This document shows positions 53,962 to 63,981 of a stretch of DNA of 64,000 nt, one piece after another (position 1 is the stretch's first letter; every line of letters begins with the position of its first letter). The notes beneath the pieces are model-generated. The model searched no databases and was not told the DNA's origin. It saw nothing but the letters and a program-made list of their open reading frames with translations. Made by a program: the position numbers and the translations under genes. This DNA is from Emiliania huxleyi CCMP1516 (taxonomy: Eukaryota; Haptophyta; Isochrysidales; Noelaerhabdaceae), in contig NW_005200496.1 in assembly GCF_000372725.1 (NCBI RefSeq), positions 73,262-137,261 on the forward strand. The letters are read 5' to 3'.

Positions 53962-54416
53962 GGCGGAGGTTTGCTGAATTGTTTGCGGAGAGTATAGGGC
54001 GGAGGTTTGCTGTATTGTTTGTGTAGTCACATACAAGTCGATGCGTGAAACCCTTAGGGTACCCCTAGGGTTCTGAGGGCCGGATTTTTTTAAGACCTTT
54101 TAAGGTCCCTCGGGCCAGTTGGGGGGGGCAAACCCCAGCCCGCCCCCTAGAACCCCGGGTAAGGCCCAGGCGTGGCCTAGGGCATCAGAAGGGACCAAGA
54201 GGAGTCCAGTCTGAGCCATAGAGCCCATGTCTTTGCCCCCGAAGGTCGCGTTCAAATGCCCGGAACGGACGCTACAGTGGTGTCCGGCCGGCGCGATCAC
54301 CGAGCTGTGACGCTCAGGGAAGCCGGTTGAGGTGCTAGTTTCTTTGGCCAGGGCTGGCCTACGGCCCGTGCTGGATCAGCTGAGCAAGGTTTGGGGAGAA
54401 TCTTCCGGACAGATCT

Positions 54417-55592
54417 TCAGATAGTTTGACGGATGACCAAAAATGGGCAAAAACGGGGTGATTCTGGCACGTAGAAATACATGACCACGAGGGTGGCGGA
54501 GAGCACAATGAAGCCATTATCTAGCGCCCGAAAGCAAGCTGTTTCCATAATTGTGACGGCGGTGGCGACCATCATGTGCAAGGAGATGAGGGACACAGAG
54601 AAGCATGTCGCGGGCGGGAAGCCAGGCAGAGTCGCGCAGCAAGCGCACGCAAGGAGGGTTGCGGCCCGGCCCAGCATCCAACCACACCCTCCACAGTCTT
54701 CTTGTTGATCTCGCCGAACCCCGCAACACTGAATTCAACACGGCCGAAGAAACTGCCGACAATCTCCGCCGCCGGGTCCCCCCAGATGTGGCCCTGCCAG
54801 CAATAGCTCATGAGGAAGGACGCGTGTGCTTCCGAGATGTTCGAGTTGAGGATGAGGAGCGAACTAGACAACCACTAGGTTGATCCGCCCGACACTTCCG
54901 TCACGGACGCGAGTGCCCCTGAAGAAAATCTTGCTCAAGAGGCCTCCCGCATCGATCATGTAACACCGGGAAGTGACCTTGATGAAGCTGTAGATCATTG
55001 CCGCAGACACCCGAGCTTCCTGGTTCGGGACGAAGAAAGGGATGAAGATCGCCCAATTGAAAAGGCACCCGATTATATGACCGCTCCGCCTGTTGATGCA
55101 ATCTACGATCTTGATCTTTCGCTCGCCGTGTGCGCGTATCAGTTGGTCGACAGTTTCTCGAGTCCAGCCTCCTCTGGGGGAGCGTGGATAGCACTGATAT
55201 CGGCGTGGCTGAGTCCTACCATGAGGGCGATGCCACAGCAGATGTAGTAACCAACGAGCACACCATACGCAGGTTCTCGAGGCGAAGAGCACGATGCCAA
55301 TATGGGACACCGCTCCAATCAACCTCGCCCTTGGCGAAGTAGACGACAACCGCGGTCAGGTACAAAAGCGAGCACACGCTGGCCACAGCAACCGCCCCCC
55401 AGACCATGGAATCCCCGGACGCACCCGTGGCAGCGGGTGGGTCTTCTCGGCAGAGGCGGACTGCTTTCCAAGTGCATGGTCATATGGTGGGGCGGTCGCC
55501 TTCTCTGAGTCTTTGCCAGCGGGCGTGTGCATCACAATCAAGACGCCCCCAACCAACACGATGACGAGGATGCGAACGGAGACGTTGGGCAA
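54417..55592 (-). pseudogene. Multi-pass membrane protein gene, frames broken (exon structure or decay unresolved)
   Basis: Successive minus-strand frames read as one membrane protein: MPNVSVRILVIVLVGGVLIV (start 55592), VWGAVAVASVCSLLYLTAVV with VYFAKGEVDWSGVPYWHRA, then LIRAHGERKIKIVDCINRRS and GCLFNWAIFIPFFVPNQEAR, then SSLLILNSNISEAHASFLMS with YCWQGHIWGDPAAEIVGSFF, then ISLHMMVATAVTIMETACF, ending SPRFCPFLVIRQTI. The frame changes about four times and I do not see matching splice sites at each change. Codon and base use here is less GC-extreme than in neighbouring genes. Either introns are unusual or the gene is decaying. No family recognised. Confidence 0.4.
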
Positions 55593-55824
55593 GCTTTTAA
55601 GCCTAAGTAGGGATATACCCTAAGCGCTAAGGGGCGGGAACCACCGCGGCATGGGAGAAAAGAGGTGTAACCTGTAACACTCGTGCGACAGACACCGCAC
55701 TCTCTGATCCGTTCCGTGTGTCAGTTCATTAGAGTCCTCTAAAAAGTAAAATCTGTACTACAGAGTACAGTGTGTATCTGTCTCGTATATGGTATATAAT
55801 ATATAACGAAAGCTCTGTTCCCTT

Positions 55825-56356
55825 TTAGTACAGCCCCGCCTCGACCACTCGCGCGACCTGCCGCTCGAACGACGCGCAGCCGTTGAGCTCAGAGTCGAGC
55901 GCGTGGAAGGGGTTCGAGATTGTGTCGACGTAGAGCGTGTGCAGCCGTCGGAAGAGCGCGCGCATCTCCGCGTCCTTGACCTCGTCGTCGTCGACGACGG
56001 TGAGCAGCTTGGCGCGCGAGTTTGTCACGTAGCCGTACACGCGGTAGTCCTCGATTGGGTACAGCAGCCCCAGGTAAGGGTCGAGCTTCCCGCCGCCTGC
56101 CGCCGCCGTGCGCTGGCTCGCCAGCTTCTCCTCGACGTGATCGAGCGCCGCGTGGACGATGAAGTGGAAGCGCAGCGTGTCGGGTGCCGCCTCGCCACCG
56201 CCCGCCGCGCCAAACGTGCGCAGGTAGAGCGGGTTGTTCTGGAAGGGGGCGCGAGGGCTCGGTGCTGTGGGATCGGTGCTGTGTGTCAGTGCTGTGGCCG
56301 GCGGCGACGTGAGTGCGCGCCTCACGGCCCAGCACGGCCACCGCGGCGACGGTCAT
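55825..56356 (-). CDS. TRAPPC2L: TRAPPC2L (TRAPP complex subunit 2-like, sedlin fold)
   Basis: Subunit of the TRAPP tethering complex / Rab exchange factor at the Golgi. Two exons in phase: 56321-56356 and 55825-56238, GC-AG intron of 82 bases, 149 residues. It begins MTVAAVAVLGRE|NNPLYLRTFG, and the family signature follows: RFHFIVHAALDHVEEKL, YLGLLYPIEDYRVYGYVTNS, RAKLLTVVDDDEVKDAEMRA, LFRRLHTLYVDTISNPF. Length and order agree with the family throughout (about 140 residues). It is transcribed divergently from the SANT-like gene, with 91 bases between the two ATGs. Confidence 0.93.
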
Positions 56357-56447
56357 GCCGGCTCCGCCCACCAGCGGTTGAGCGACCGACCGGCAGACCT
56401 TCAGGGTAGGCTGGCCCCGTCCGGGGAAGGAGATCCAGTGTCGACGA
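56357..56447. promoter_or_regulatory. Possible bidirectional promoter
   Basis: Only 91 bases separate the TRAPPC2L ATG (minus) from the first ATG of the 56448-57584 gene (plus). If the second in-frame ATG (56541) is the real one, the gap is 184 bases. No TATA element is visible in the gap. Shared regulation is inferred from geometry only. Confidence 0.35.
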
Positions 56448-57584
56448 GTGTACGAACGAGGGCTCGCAAGCAAGCTTCGCCGCCAAAAGAAAGCGAGTAG
56501 CACCTGGAGCACTTATAGCCGCGCATCTAATTCTTTTTGCATGAAAATCGGCGGCTTCGCATCCTCCATGAGCTCGAGCTGCTTCTTCGACGGCAACCGC
56601 GTGGAGTACACACGGCTGAAAAAGCCTGTCAAGCGCGAGGCAAAGGTCACCTTCGTTCCCGCCGGCGCTGCGCCGCCGTCGCACGTGCGGCGGCGGCGAA
56701 AGCAGGACCGAAACGTACTCCACCTCTCGTTTTCGAGCGATGGCGGCAAGAAGCGGGAGCGGTGGACGCGCGTGTCTCGGCTGCTGAAGCGTCAGGTCAA
56801 TGTGCTCGAGGGGTCGGGCCTCAAGCCCGGCGTGGGCAACTACAGCGAGGACGAGGATGCGGCGATCAAGCGGCGGAGGACGGGAGGCGAGGCGTGGGGC
56901 AGCATCGCACGCTCGCTGGGACGCGGCGTGAACGCGGTCACAAACCGAGGCCAGCGGCTGATGAATCCAAAGCTCGCGCCGATGGGCCAAGGGCAGGCTG
57001 GCGTGCCGCATGACAAGAGCATCAACTGGGTGGACGAAGTCACCAGCGCGATGCAGCGGCTGCCCAACCAGCAGGGCACCGCTCACGATGTGATCGCCGT
57101 GCTGAAGGAGATGGGGCACGTGTTGGACGAGAGCCTTCTGCCGGGCTCAAGTAAAACCAGAGTCTTCGGTCTTGTCGGCGGCGTGCTGTCCAAATCAAGG
57201 ACCCCGCAGTTTGCAACACTCCAGCGCCCCGCTCGCTTGGGCCAGTCCGGCACGGTGGTCAAGGTCACGCATGGCGGACAAGGTCACACGGCGTCGGTGC
57301 AGTTCGAGGACGGCGCAGTCGAGGCGTTCAGCATCGGCAGCCTCGCACTGGCCGCCTCGCCTGCTGCGCGCAAGATCGCAGCCGGCGCCTCCGTGACGGT
57401 CACGACGGAGGAGGGAGGAGTTGTGAAGGTGAATGCCGGCCCGCGCAACATTACCTGCACGGTCTACAAGTACAGGCCGGAGCTGACCCCGGTCAAGGCC
57501 GTCAAGTCGCCGGCGAAGCCCAAGAGGCTCAACGCCAAGGAGAGGAAGAAAGGCTTAGATGGCGTAGCGCAGAAGAACGGATAA
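56448..57584 (+). CDS. SANT/Myb-like DNA-binding protein
   Basis: Single frame of 378 residues. From the ATG at 56541 the text starts MKIGGFASSMSSSCFFDGNR. A Myb/SANT-like helix-turn-helix is near residues 135-180: YSEDEDAAIKRRRTGGEAWG, then SIARSLGRGVNAVTNRGQRL, with the acidic start and W-x-x-I-A pattern of SANT domains. The C-half has a Tudor/SH3-like stretch (GTVVKVTHGGQGHTASVQFE, then DGAVEAFSIGSLAL) and a Lys-rich tail (SPAKPKRLNAKERKKG). The combination suggests chromatin or DNA binding. The upstream 31 residues from 56448 may not be used. No intron needed. Confidence 0.6.
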   Translation: MYERGLASKLRRQKKASSTWSTYSRASNSFCMKIGGFASSMSSSCFFDGNRVEYTRLKKPVKREAKVTFVPAGAAPPSHVRRRRKQDRNVLHLSFSSDGGKKRERWTRVSRLLKRQVNVLEGSGLKPGVGNYSEDEDAAIKRRRTGGEAWGSIARSLGRGVNAVTNRGQRLMNPKLAPMGQGQAGVPHDKSINWVDEVTSAMQRLPNQQGTAHDVIAVLKEMGHVLDESLLPGSSKTRVFGLVGGVLSKSRTPQFATLQRPARLGQSGTVVKVTHGGQGHTASVQFEDGAVEAFSIGSLALAASPAARKIAAGASVTVTTEEGGVVKVNAGPRNITCTVYKYRPELTPVKAVKSPAKPKRLNAKERKKGLDGVAQKNG

Positions 57585-57704
57585 GCTCGTTGCACGTGTT
57601 AAAATCCTATCTTGAATTTTTCTGCGCTCGGGCCCACAGACAGACCGTTTTACCATGGGTTTCTTTTTCTCCAGAAACCCGCTCGAAAACTGTTCTTCTC
57701 CGCG

Positions 57705-60276
57705 ATGTCTGCCCCGCGGCGCCGCTCGCGCCACCTCGCCGCTACCACCTCCACGCCCTCGCCCGGCACGCCGCCGCCTCGCAACGCCTCCTCTCTCAGG
57801 CAATTTCTGCAGGGCGAGCTCTACGGGCATCTCGAGGCGCTGAAGCTCGACGCACGCGGCTGGAGCGCGCCCCTCACCGCCGCAGTCGATGTGCTCGAGT
57901 GTGACTGGCGGCAGCTCGAGCAGCAGCCGTCTGAGACCGCAGCCGAGGTTGGTCGTCTGGTCCGAGAGGTGCAGCGTGCGCTCGAGCGGGCGGCGGGCGG
58001 CGCGGGCCGTAACCAGGAGGCGCTCGTCGCTTTTTGCGAGCAGAAGCTCCTCCGCTCTCCGCACGACATGCGTGGAGAAAGCGCGCGGAGCTATGACATG
58101 CAGACGCAGCTGCGGTTGGCGCTGGTGTGCCTGCGGGGGGACGCGGCGGCGAGCAAGGCCGAGTACGCGTTGGTCAAGAAGACTGTCCAGATGCTCGGCA
58201 TCAAGCTCGCTGCTGACAACGCCGGCGTCGAGGCCACGCCGAGCGATGACCCGGCCGCCGGCGTGCCGGCTTGTGCCGCAGGGTGCGACGTCGGGGCAGA
58301 GGCCCCCGTGCCGCTTCCATCGACGGCGGCCGAGTATGTGCTGCTGCTTCCGCGGCTGCTGGGCGAGCTGCTGCCGCGCGACGTCCACGCACGCCTCGAG
58401 GGGCACTTTCCGCCCTCCTCTGCGGTGTGGGGGCCCTGACACCTCCTAGACACTTCCTAGACACCTCCTAGACACTTCCTAGACACCTCCTAGACACTTC
58501 CTAGACACCTCCTAGACACCTCCTCGACACCTCCTAGACACTTCCTAGACACCTCCTAGACACCTCCTCGACACCTCCTAGACACTTCCTAGACACCTCC
58601 TAGACACCTCCTCGGCGGTGCGAGGCCCTGACGCCTCCTGCGCACTTCCGGGACCACTCGCCTCCCTCCCACCGCCTCCTCCCGCCCCCCGACAGGTGCC
58701 GCTGGCCGCGGCGGCCGCCGACGAGGCGCACGGCCGCCACGACCTCGAGGTCTCCCTCGCAGCCTCGAGAGGCGGCCGGCGGGAGGCGGACGGCGGGGGG
58801 GGCGCGGGGGGCGCGGGGGGCGCGGGAGGCGCGGGAGGCGACGGGGTCGTGCCGACCGGGGAGGGCAGCGGCGGAGGAGAAGGAGGAGAGGGGCGCGGCG
58901 GCAGCGCGGGAAGCGGGGCGGGAAGCGGCTCGGGGGGCGGCAGCCGGGCCGAGGCGGAAGGGAGGGGCAGGGGCAGGGGCGAGGCCACTGGGCAGGCTGC
59001 GCTTCCTCCTCTTCCGACGCGCCAGGCCTCGCTCTTGTGAGCCAGATCAGCAGCTGCAGCATTGCTTGTTTGCCACTCCTCGCGTGAGCGACTGCGGTAG
59101 GCTTCGCGCGAGCCGTGGCGTGCACCTCCTCCGCCGGCCAGCCGCTCCAAGAGGAGAAAGGCTTCCAACGACGAGGCGCGCGGAGGAGGTGGCCGAGCTT
59201 TGCCGGAGCTTTGCCGGAGCCGTGCCGGAGCCGTGCCGTAGGTGAACGGAGAGCTGGTCGAGCGGCGGAGAGAGAGCCGCAAGCCGCGCAGGGAGCGTGG
59301 CAGGGAGCGCGGCAGGGAGGAGAGGCGGGGCGGCGGCCTCTCTTCGCGCGGCGCCGACGGCAAGCGCGCGCGCGTCTCGTCCTCCTCCGCCGCCTCCGGC
59401 CCGGCGGCAGCAGCCGCGGCAGCGCCCGAGGCGAGGAGGCGGCGGGGCGGCACCCCTCCCCCAAAGCGGCAGAGAGGCGGCGGCGGCGTCTCCCCCGGCG
59501 CCGCTCGCTCTCCAGCCGCCGCAGCCATGCCCGCCGCCGCCGCCGCCGCCGCCGCCGCCATCGCAGCTGCGCCGCTCTCGCCCGCCCGCTCGCGGCGGAG
59601 CAGTGCCGTGGCAGCCTCGCCTGCAGCGGGTGGGCGAGGCGGCCGCGCGGGCCGCGCCAGCGGCGCCGTGCCGAGGGGCCGCGGCGCCGCCGCCAAGGGC
59701 CGCCGCGCCGCCGCGCCGCCCGCCCGCGTGCGGGGCATGTCTCCGCCCGCACTCTGCCCCAACCTCGTCCTCGCCCGCGAGACGCCGCGCGGTGCGGGCC
59801 CCGTCTCTCGGGCCGCCGGGCTCTCGCCGCCCGCCTCGCGCGGCGCCGTCGGCTGCCTAGATGCGGAAAGCAAAGACCCCGCCCCCGCTCCGGGGGCCTC
59901 CGCGCGGTTCGGTGAGGTTTCGCTGTGTTCAGCACGGGTCCACGAAGACGTGGCCGCCGGAGTCGGGGCTGCGGGCCCATCTAACGGTCGTGCCCCCTCC
60001 CCCCCGCCCCCTCCCTCCCACCTTTACGCACCCACGCTGCAGGTCTGCCCCCCCTCGGCCCCGCGCGCGCCCCTCGTTGGATCGGGCTCGGGCAGCTGCA
60101 CGCGCGTCCTCGAGACGCCCGCGCTGCAGCTGCGCTCCTCGTTGCCACCGGCCCCCAACCTCAGCGCCGCCGATTCCTCTTCGGCCCCGGCGGCTGCTGG
60201 CGTGGTGCGACGGCGCGTGTCTCCACGGCAGCAACCCAAGAGGAGCGCTGGCGCCCTCCTTGCACTCATGGACTGA
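57705..60276 (+). CDS. Unrecognised three-exon protein: helical N-domain, basic Ala/Arg-rich C-terminus
   Basis: The first exon, from ATG 57705 to about 58430, encodes a basic start (MSAPRRRSRHLAATTSTPSP) and a conserved-looking helical domain: SSLRQFLQGELYGHLEALKL, AVDVLECDWRQLEQQ, NQEALVAFCEQKLLRSPHDM, QTQLRLALVCLRGDAAASKA, then AAEYVLLLPRLLGELLPRDV. A GT donor at GCG|GTGTGG (58431) leads over a minisatellite to a CAG acceptor at 58696 and VPLAAAAADEAHGRHDLEVS. A last acceptor near 59232 opens VNGELVERRRESRKPRRERG, then a low-complexity Ala/Arg/Pro tail to a stop at 60274-60276. The exon 2 end is unclear. I recognise no family; the size and layout could suit a replication or chromatin factor, but that is a guess. 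Confidence 0.5.
58436..58612 (+). repeat. Minisatellite TAGACACYTCC in an intron
   Basis: About 16 copies of GACACCTCCTA/GACACTTCCTA, bounded by two similar blocks (GGTGTGGGGGCCCTGAC at 58431 and GGTGCGAGGCCCTGACG at 58616). This is an 11-base unit closely related to the one in the sulfotransferase intron at 32264-32442. Confidence 0.9.
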
Positions 60277-60583
60277 GAAGCGCACACATGCACATGTACA
60301 TGTGCATGCACATGTCATGTGACATGAACATGAACATGAGAGACGTGATGTAGTTCAACTTCGAACTTGGGGCCCGGGAGGCCGCTCGAGCGCGGACGCC
60401 GGAGGCGCGGGGGGGGTTTCTGAGATGTGAGAATTTTCTCGTCCGTCCGCGGGGGGGGGGTCTCGTCCGTCTTGATCTTCACCGTAGTATGTAGTAAACC
60501 CCATTAGCCAACCCACAACAGTGTTTATTGGCACCGCCTGCGTGGCACCTGTCACGTCCTGTCGGTCAGTCGTCAGAGACCGC

Positions 60584-61417
60584 TCAGCAGAGGCGCTCGC
60601 TCGCTTTCGCGTTTGCGGTTTGGCCACACAGCGGACCGATGTCAAACTTCCCTACGGTACAACGCCGCGCATTCAGGGGCGCCCCGGCGGCCAGAGATGG
60701 AGCTTGTCTCGCGCGCCTGCCGCTGCGCAACTCCTCCTGTATGAGGCCAAGCAGCGGTTCAGGCAGCCGATCGGCCTGGCCGGCGCCGAAGAGCACGCTG
60801 CAGTGCTGCGCAATCTGCTCGGGTTCGAGCTCCGCAGCCCGCTCCTCGGCACTTCGCCTTCTGCGTGGCCACAGACTGCGCAGATCCGCTGGGGCGTGCG
60901 ACTGGAGGCCGCGACCCGACGCGTTCGTGCGATCTGTGGTGCGCCAGCGCAACGTGTGCCCTCCTACCGTGACGCTCTCCATGACCGCGCCGACAGCACG
61001 CGGTTGCGAAGGCCGAGTCTTTGGGCCGCCTTTCGGCCCATATTTCTTGCCCTGCCTCTGCCGCACCGTCAAGTCCCGCCCCGCAGGCTTCGAACGCTTC
61101 CGGCTGCGCACGGGCTCCAAGTCTGTGAAGCCGAGCGAAAGGCTGCTGCCCAGGATGTCCGAAAGCCCTGTTGACGAGCTCCGCCGGACAGGTGGTGGTG
61201 CTGCTGGTGCTGGTGCTGGCGATTTCTGCGGAGCATCGCGAGGCTCCGGGGCTGTTGCCTGGATTCGCGTTTGCTGGCTAAGCGCCCGTTTCCGCTCCGT
61301 CTTCAGGTTCATCCCTCGGCTGAACCCTGCGCGCTTCGCCTCGAGATACATGACAGAGACGAGGGAACGCGGCGGAAGGATAGGCTGGAAAGCGACCCAC
61401 CCTGGCTTGCACGCCAA
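60584..61417 (-). CDS. Hypothetical basic protein (weak)
   Basis: A 277-residue minus-strand frame with a Pro/Ala linker, then SSSTGLSDILGSSLSLGFTD, a basic KRSKPAGRDLTVRQRQGKKY stretch, a V-x-x-T-L-R-W turn (ESVTVGGHTLRWRT) and helices (EPEQIAQHCSVLFGAGQADR). The opposite strand is also open (60521-61174 and 60528-61469), so the choice of strand is not certain. No family recognised. Confidence 0.35.
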   Translation of the reverse strand: MACKPGWVAFQPILPPRSLVSVMYLEAKRAGFSRGMNLKTERKRALSQQTRIQATAPEPRDAPQKSPAPAPAAPPPVRRSSSTGLSDILGSSLSLGFTDLEPVRSRKRSKPAGRDLTVRQRQGKKYGPKGGPKTRPSQPRAVGAVMESVTVGGHTLRWRTTDRTNASGRGLQSHAPADLRSLWPRRRRSAEERAAELEPEQIAQHCSVLFGAGQADRLPEPLLGLIQEELRSGRRARQAPSLAAGAPLNARRCTVGKFDIGPLCGQTANAKASERLC

Positions 61418-61464
61418 GCGGGCGAAGCCCGTTTCGACAAAAAAAGGTTGTGCGGCTTTACCGT

Positions 61465-62257
61465 TTTGAGCTTTTATCTTGGCAGATTACTACGACGACA
61501 CATTCCACCTTGCAGATTACTACACACACAAATCCGAGGTTGCAGTTACTACCCCCTCGCTCGTCCGTCGTGCTCGTTCGTTGTTAAAAAGAAACTTGAT
61601 CTCGCGTCATCCTACTCGCTGGCCAATCCGGATTGCCTAGAGGCGCCGCGATGCACGAGAGGCGTAGAAGAGAGGCTGGCGTGTCCCGCACCGCCCGGCT
61701 GGCAGTTAGGAGCAAGGAGGGCCCGCCGGTGAGACCACTGATTTGGGTGCCGACCATAAATTCTCGCCACTGGAACGCATGCTACTTACAGCGGTCTTGT
61801 ACAGTGATGCCAGCACCCCCCACAGGCAGAGCTCTGCTGGGGGGGGGGGGGGGTGGGTCGGCCATGAGCTTAGGTGTGCAGGGGGGGTACCGAGCAGTGG
61901 TGCGGCCGCTCTTAGCAGCTTGGGCGCGTGGGGAGGTCCCTCGAGGTTCTTAGGAGTGTGTGGTGAGTAGTGATCTGCAAGGTGGATTCTGTGATGAGTA
62001 GTGATCTGCAAGCTGCAAGGTGGACTGTGTGGTGTGTAGTAATCTGCAAGGTGGATTGTGTGGTGTGTAGTAATCTGCAAGGTGGAGATTGTGTGGTGTG
62101 TAGTAAATCTGCAAGGTGGATTGTGTGGTGTGTAGTCATCTGCAAGGTGGGTTGTGTGGGTGTGTAGTAATCTGCAAGGTGGATTGTGTAGTAATCTGCA
62201 AGGCAATTTGATTGACCCGCACGCGTAGTAATCTGCAAGAGAAAAGCTCAAAACGTA
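61465..62257. mobile_element. Inverted-repeat element with subterminal GTAGTAATCTGCAAG repeats
   Basis: The left end reads TTTTGAGCTTTTATCTTGGC AGATTACTACG (61465-61495). The right end is the reverse complement, with small differences (CGTAGTAATCTGCAAGAGAA AAGCTCAAAA, about 62225-62254). Next to the left end are three copies of the GCAGATTACTAC motif. Next to the right end are about seven copies of GTAGTAATCTGCAAGGTGGA in the opposite orientation, spaced 25-40 bases. The interior (61560-61960) has no supported gene. The layout is typical of a non-autonomous DNA transposon with transposase-binding subterminal repeats. Confidence 0.75.
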
Positions 62258-62259
62258 GT

Positions 62260-63201
62260 AAACTGCAAATTTTCCAAGATTTTTTGCCTTACGATCTTTC
62301 TTTGGACTTTGCGCTCTCCTTTCAACATCAGAGATTTTGCCGCCCCCCCTGGCCAGCGCCCCCGGCCTGGAGCCGCGCCACCCATCTCCCCCGGGGCATA
62401 CAGGCCACACAGCTCGCTCCCCCCTCCCCGCTCGCTCTCCTCGCAACTCGCACGCGTCTGACAAACTAGCTACTAGGGATCGCGGATCGGATCCCTACTC
62501 TAGAGTGCCAGTCAGCACAGTCTATCTCCAATACTGATACTCCCACACGTACGACGTACCAGAGCGCCCAGAGGGCCAGAGCCGCTGCAGCCAAGTGACG
62601 GCCATGGGCATGGCGATGTTGGGGGGGGCCCTGCAAGCTGAACCCCTGTGCCCTGAACCGCTCTCTAGTCTCTTCTCTAGTCTCTTCTCTAGTCTTTTTT
62701 GTGTCCGCAGTACAACACATACAATGGGCCACCACTACTCCACTGGCAATGCAATCAGGCACGTCCGACAAGCGAGTATGAGCACCTATAGTACATGCTT
62801 CCCCTCCCTCTACCGCTGCCCTGCGCAGACCGCAGCACCGGGCGCCTCCCAAATGAGGGGAGCGGCACCGTGTGTTGGGTCAGGAAAGGGGGTGGAGGAG
62901 AGGAACGCGGCCCCACGAGGATACACCCCCAGGCGGGTGCTGGGGGGCCCTGTGCCGGCAGGAGGCGAGCCTCCCCGCGAGCAGCAAGGGCGTAGTGTGG
63001 GGCTCGCAGCTCAGACACAAGCGAGGCGGCAGGGGCTAGCCGAGACCCGCGCCTCGGCACACGGAAGATGGACGGGAGGGGGAGGTGGTGGTGCGCAGAC
63101 GGGGTGGGGGAGGGGGGGAGGGATCGCCGCTGATAGAGGGGCGCGGCGAGGCCTCTAGGAGGGTGTCGGCGGCCATATACGGGCGGCCGCCGCCCGGTCC
63201 C
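62260..63201. other. No supported gene
   Basis: Only short frames, G-runs and small tandem motifs (CTCTAGTCTCTT near 62662-62696). It should include the 3' flank of the phosphoserine aminotransferase gene. Confidence 0.4.
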
Positions 63202-63981
63202 TCAGCCGTGGCGGGCCTGCGGGGAGGAGGAGTGAGGCGGGTGAGGAGCGGTGGGGGGAGAGGTGCGGCCGCGAGGTGCGGTGCGGGCCTGGAAGGAGGT
63301 CAGGAAGCTGACGAGCGCGGCGACCGACTCGTCGCTCACGCCGTTATAGAGCGAGGCGCGCAGCCCGCCTGTCGGGGTAGGGTTAGGGTCAGGGTCAGGG
63401 TCAGGGTCAGGGTTAGGGCAGCCCGCCTGTCGGGGCCACGGCTCACGCGCCGTCGGTGCGCTGGCCGGGGCACGCGACGTGAGTGGCGGGGTGGCCGGTG
63501 GTGGGGCGGGGCACGGGAGAGGTGGCGGTGGCGGTGTGTGTGTGCGCGTGTTTGGGGGTGGAGAGCAGCGGCGTGGGCAGGGTGGGCGGCAGCTCGCCCG
63601 CGAGGGGGTGCCCGCGGAGGTGGGTGAAGCCGGCGGCCTCGGCCTCGGCCAGAAAGGTTTGCTCGAGGGCGGCGAGCTCCTCGGGCGAGCGCGCGCCCGG
63701 GGCGAGTGTGAACGGGACCGACATGCGCGACCGCGACGACGGCTCGACGCTGTTTTGGTAGAAGCCGCGCGAGGAGTCGATGACCTCGTACAGCCAGCCG
63801 GAGCGGAGGGCGGCGCGGCGCTCCGCGGTGGCGACGCCGCCAGCCTCGCGGAGGTGCTCGAGGACGAGCCCGACCATGTAGAGGGAGAAGGTTGGCGGCG
63901 TCAGGTAGAGGTTCGGGATGGGCGAGGTTGACGCCATCGCCGAGTAGGACATCGCCGACGGGCAGAGCGGGTGCGGGGAGC
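63202..63981 (-). CDS. serC: Phosphoserine aminotransferase, C-terminal part (partial at window end)
   Basis: Converts 3-phosphohydroxypyruvate and glutamate to phosphoserine in the serine pathway, with PLP. Two exons in phase: 63598-63981 and 63202-63368, GC-AG intron of 229 bases. Earlier exons lie beyond the poly-G edge of the window. Family marks: LYLTPPTFSLYMVGLVLEHL (the TPPTF motif), ATAERRAALRSGWLYEVIDS, FYQNSVEPSSRSRMSVPFTL (SRMNVPF motif), AEAAGFTHLRGHPLAG|GLRASLYNGVSDESVAALVS (the GH-x4-GG-RASLYN motif, restored by the splice). A Pro/Ser-rich tail of about 20 residues after SFLTSFQAR is unusual. The intron carries a telomere-like array. Confidence 0.9.
63378..63417 (+). repeat. Telomere-like array inside the serC intron, flanked by an 18-bp direct repeat
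   Basis: TAGGGTTAGGG followed by four TCAGGG-type units and TTAGG. It is bordered by exact copies of GCAGCCCGCCTGTCGGGG at 63360-63377 and 63418-63435. The left copy spans the 3' splice site and first bases of the last exon. Confidence 0.9.

Noticed and set aside
61965-62210. CRISPR-like array of GTAGTAATCTGCAAGGTGGA repeats
   Set aside because: Spacing is short and irregular, repeats vary, an opposite-oriented cluster lies at the other end of the same element, and the context is eukaryotic.
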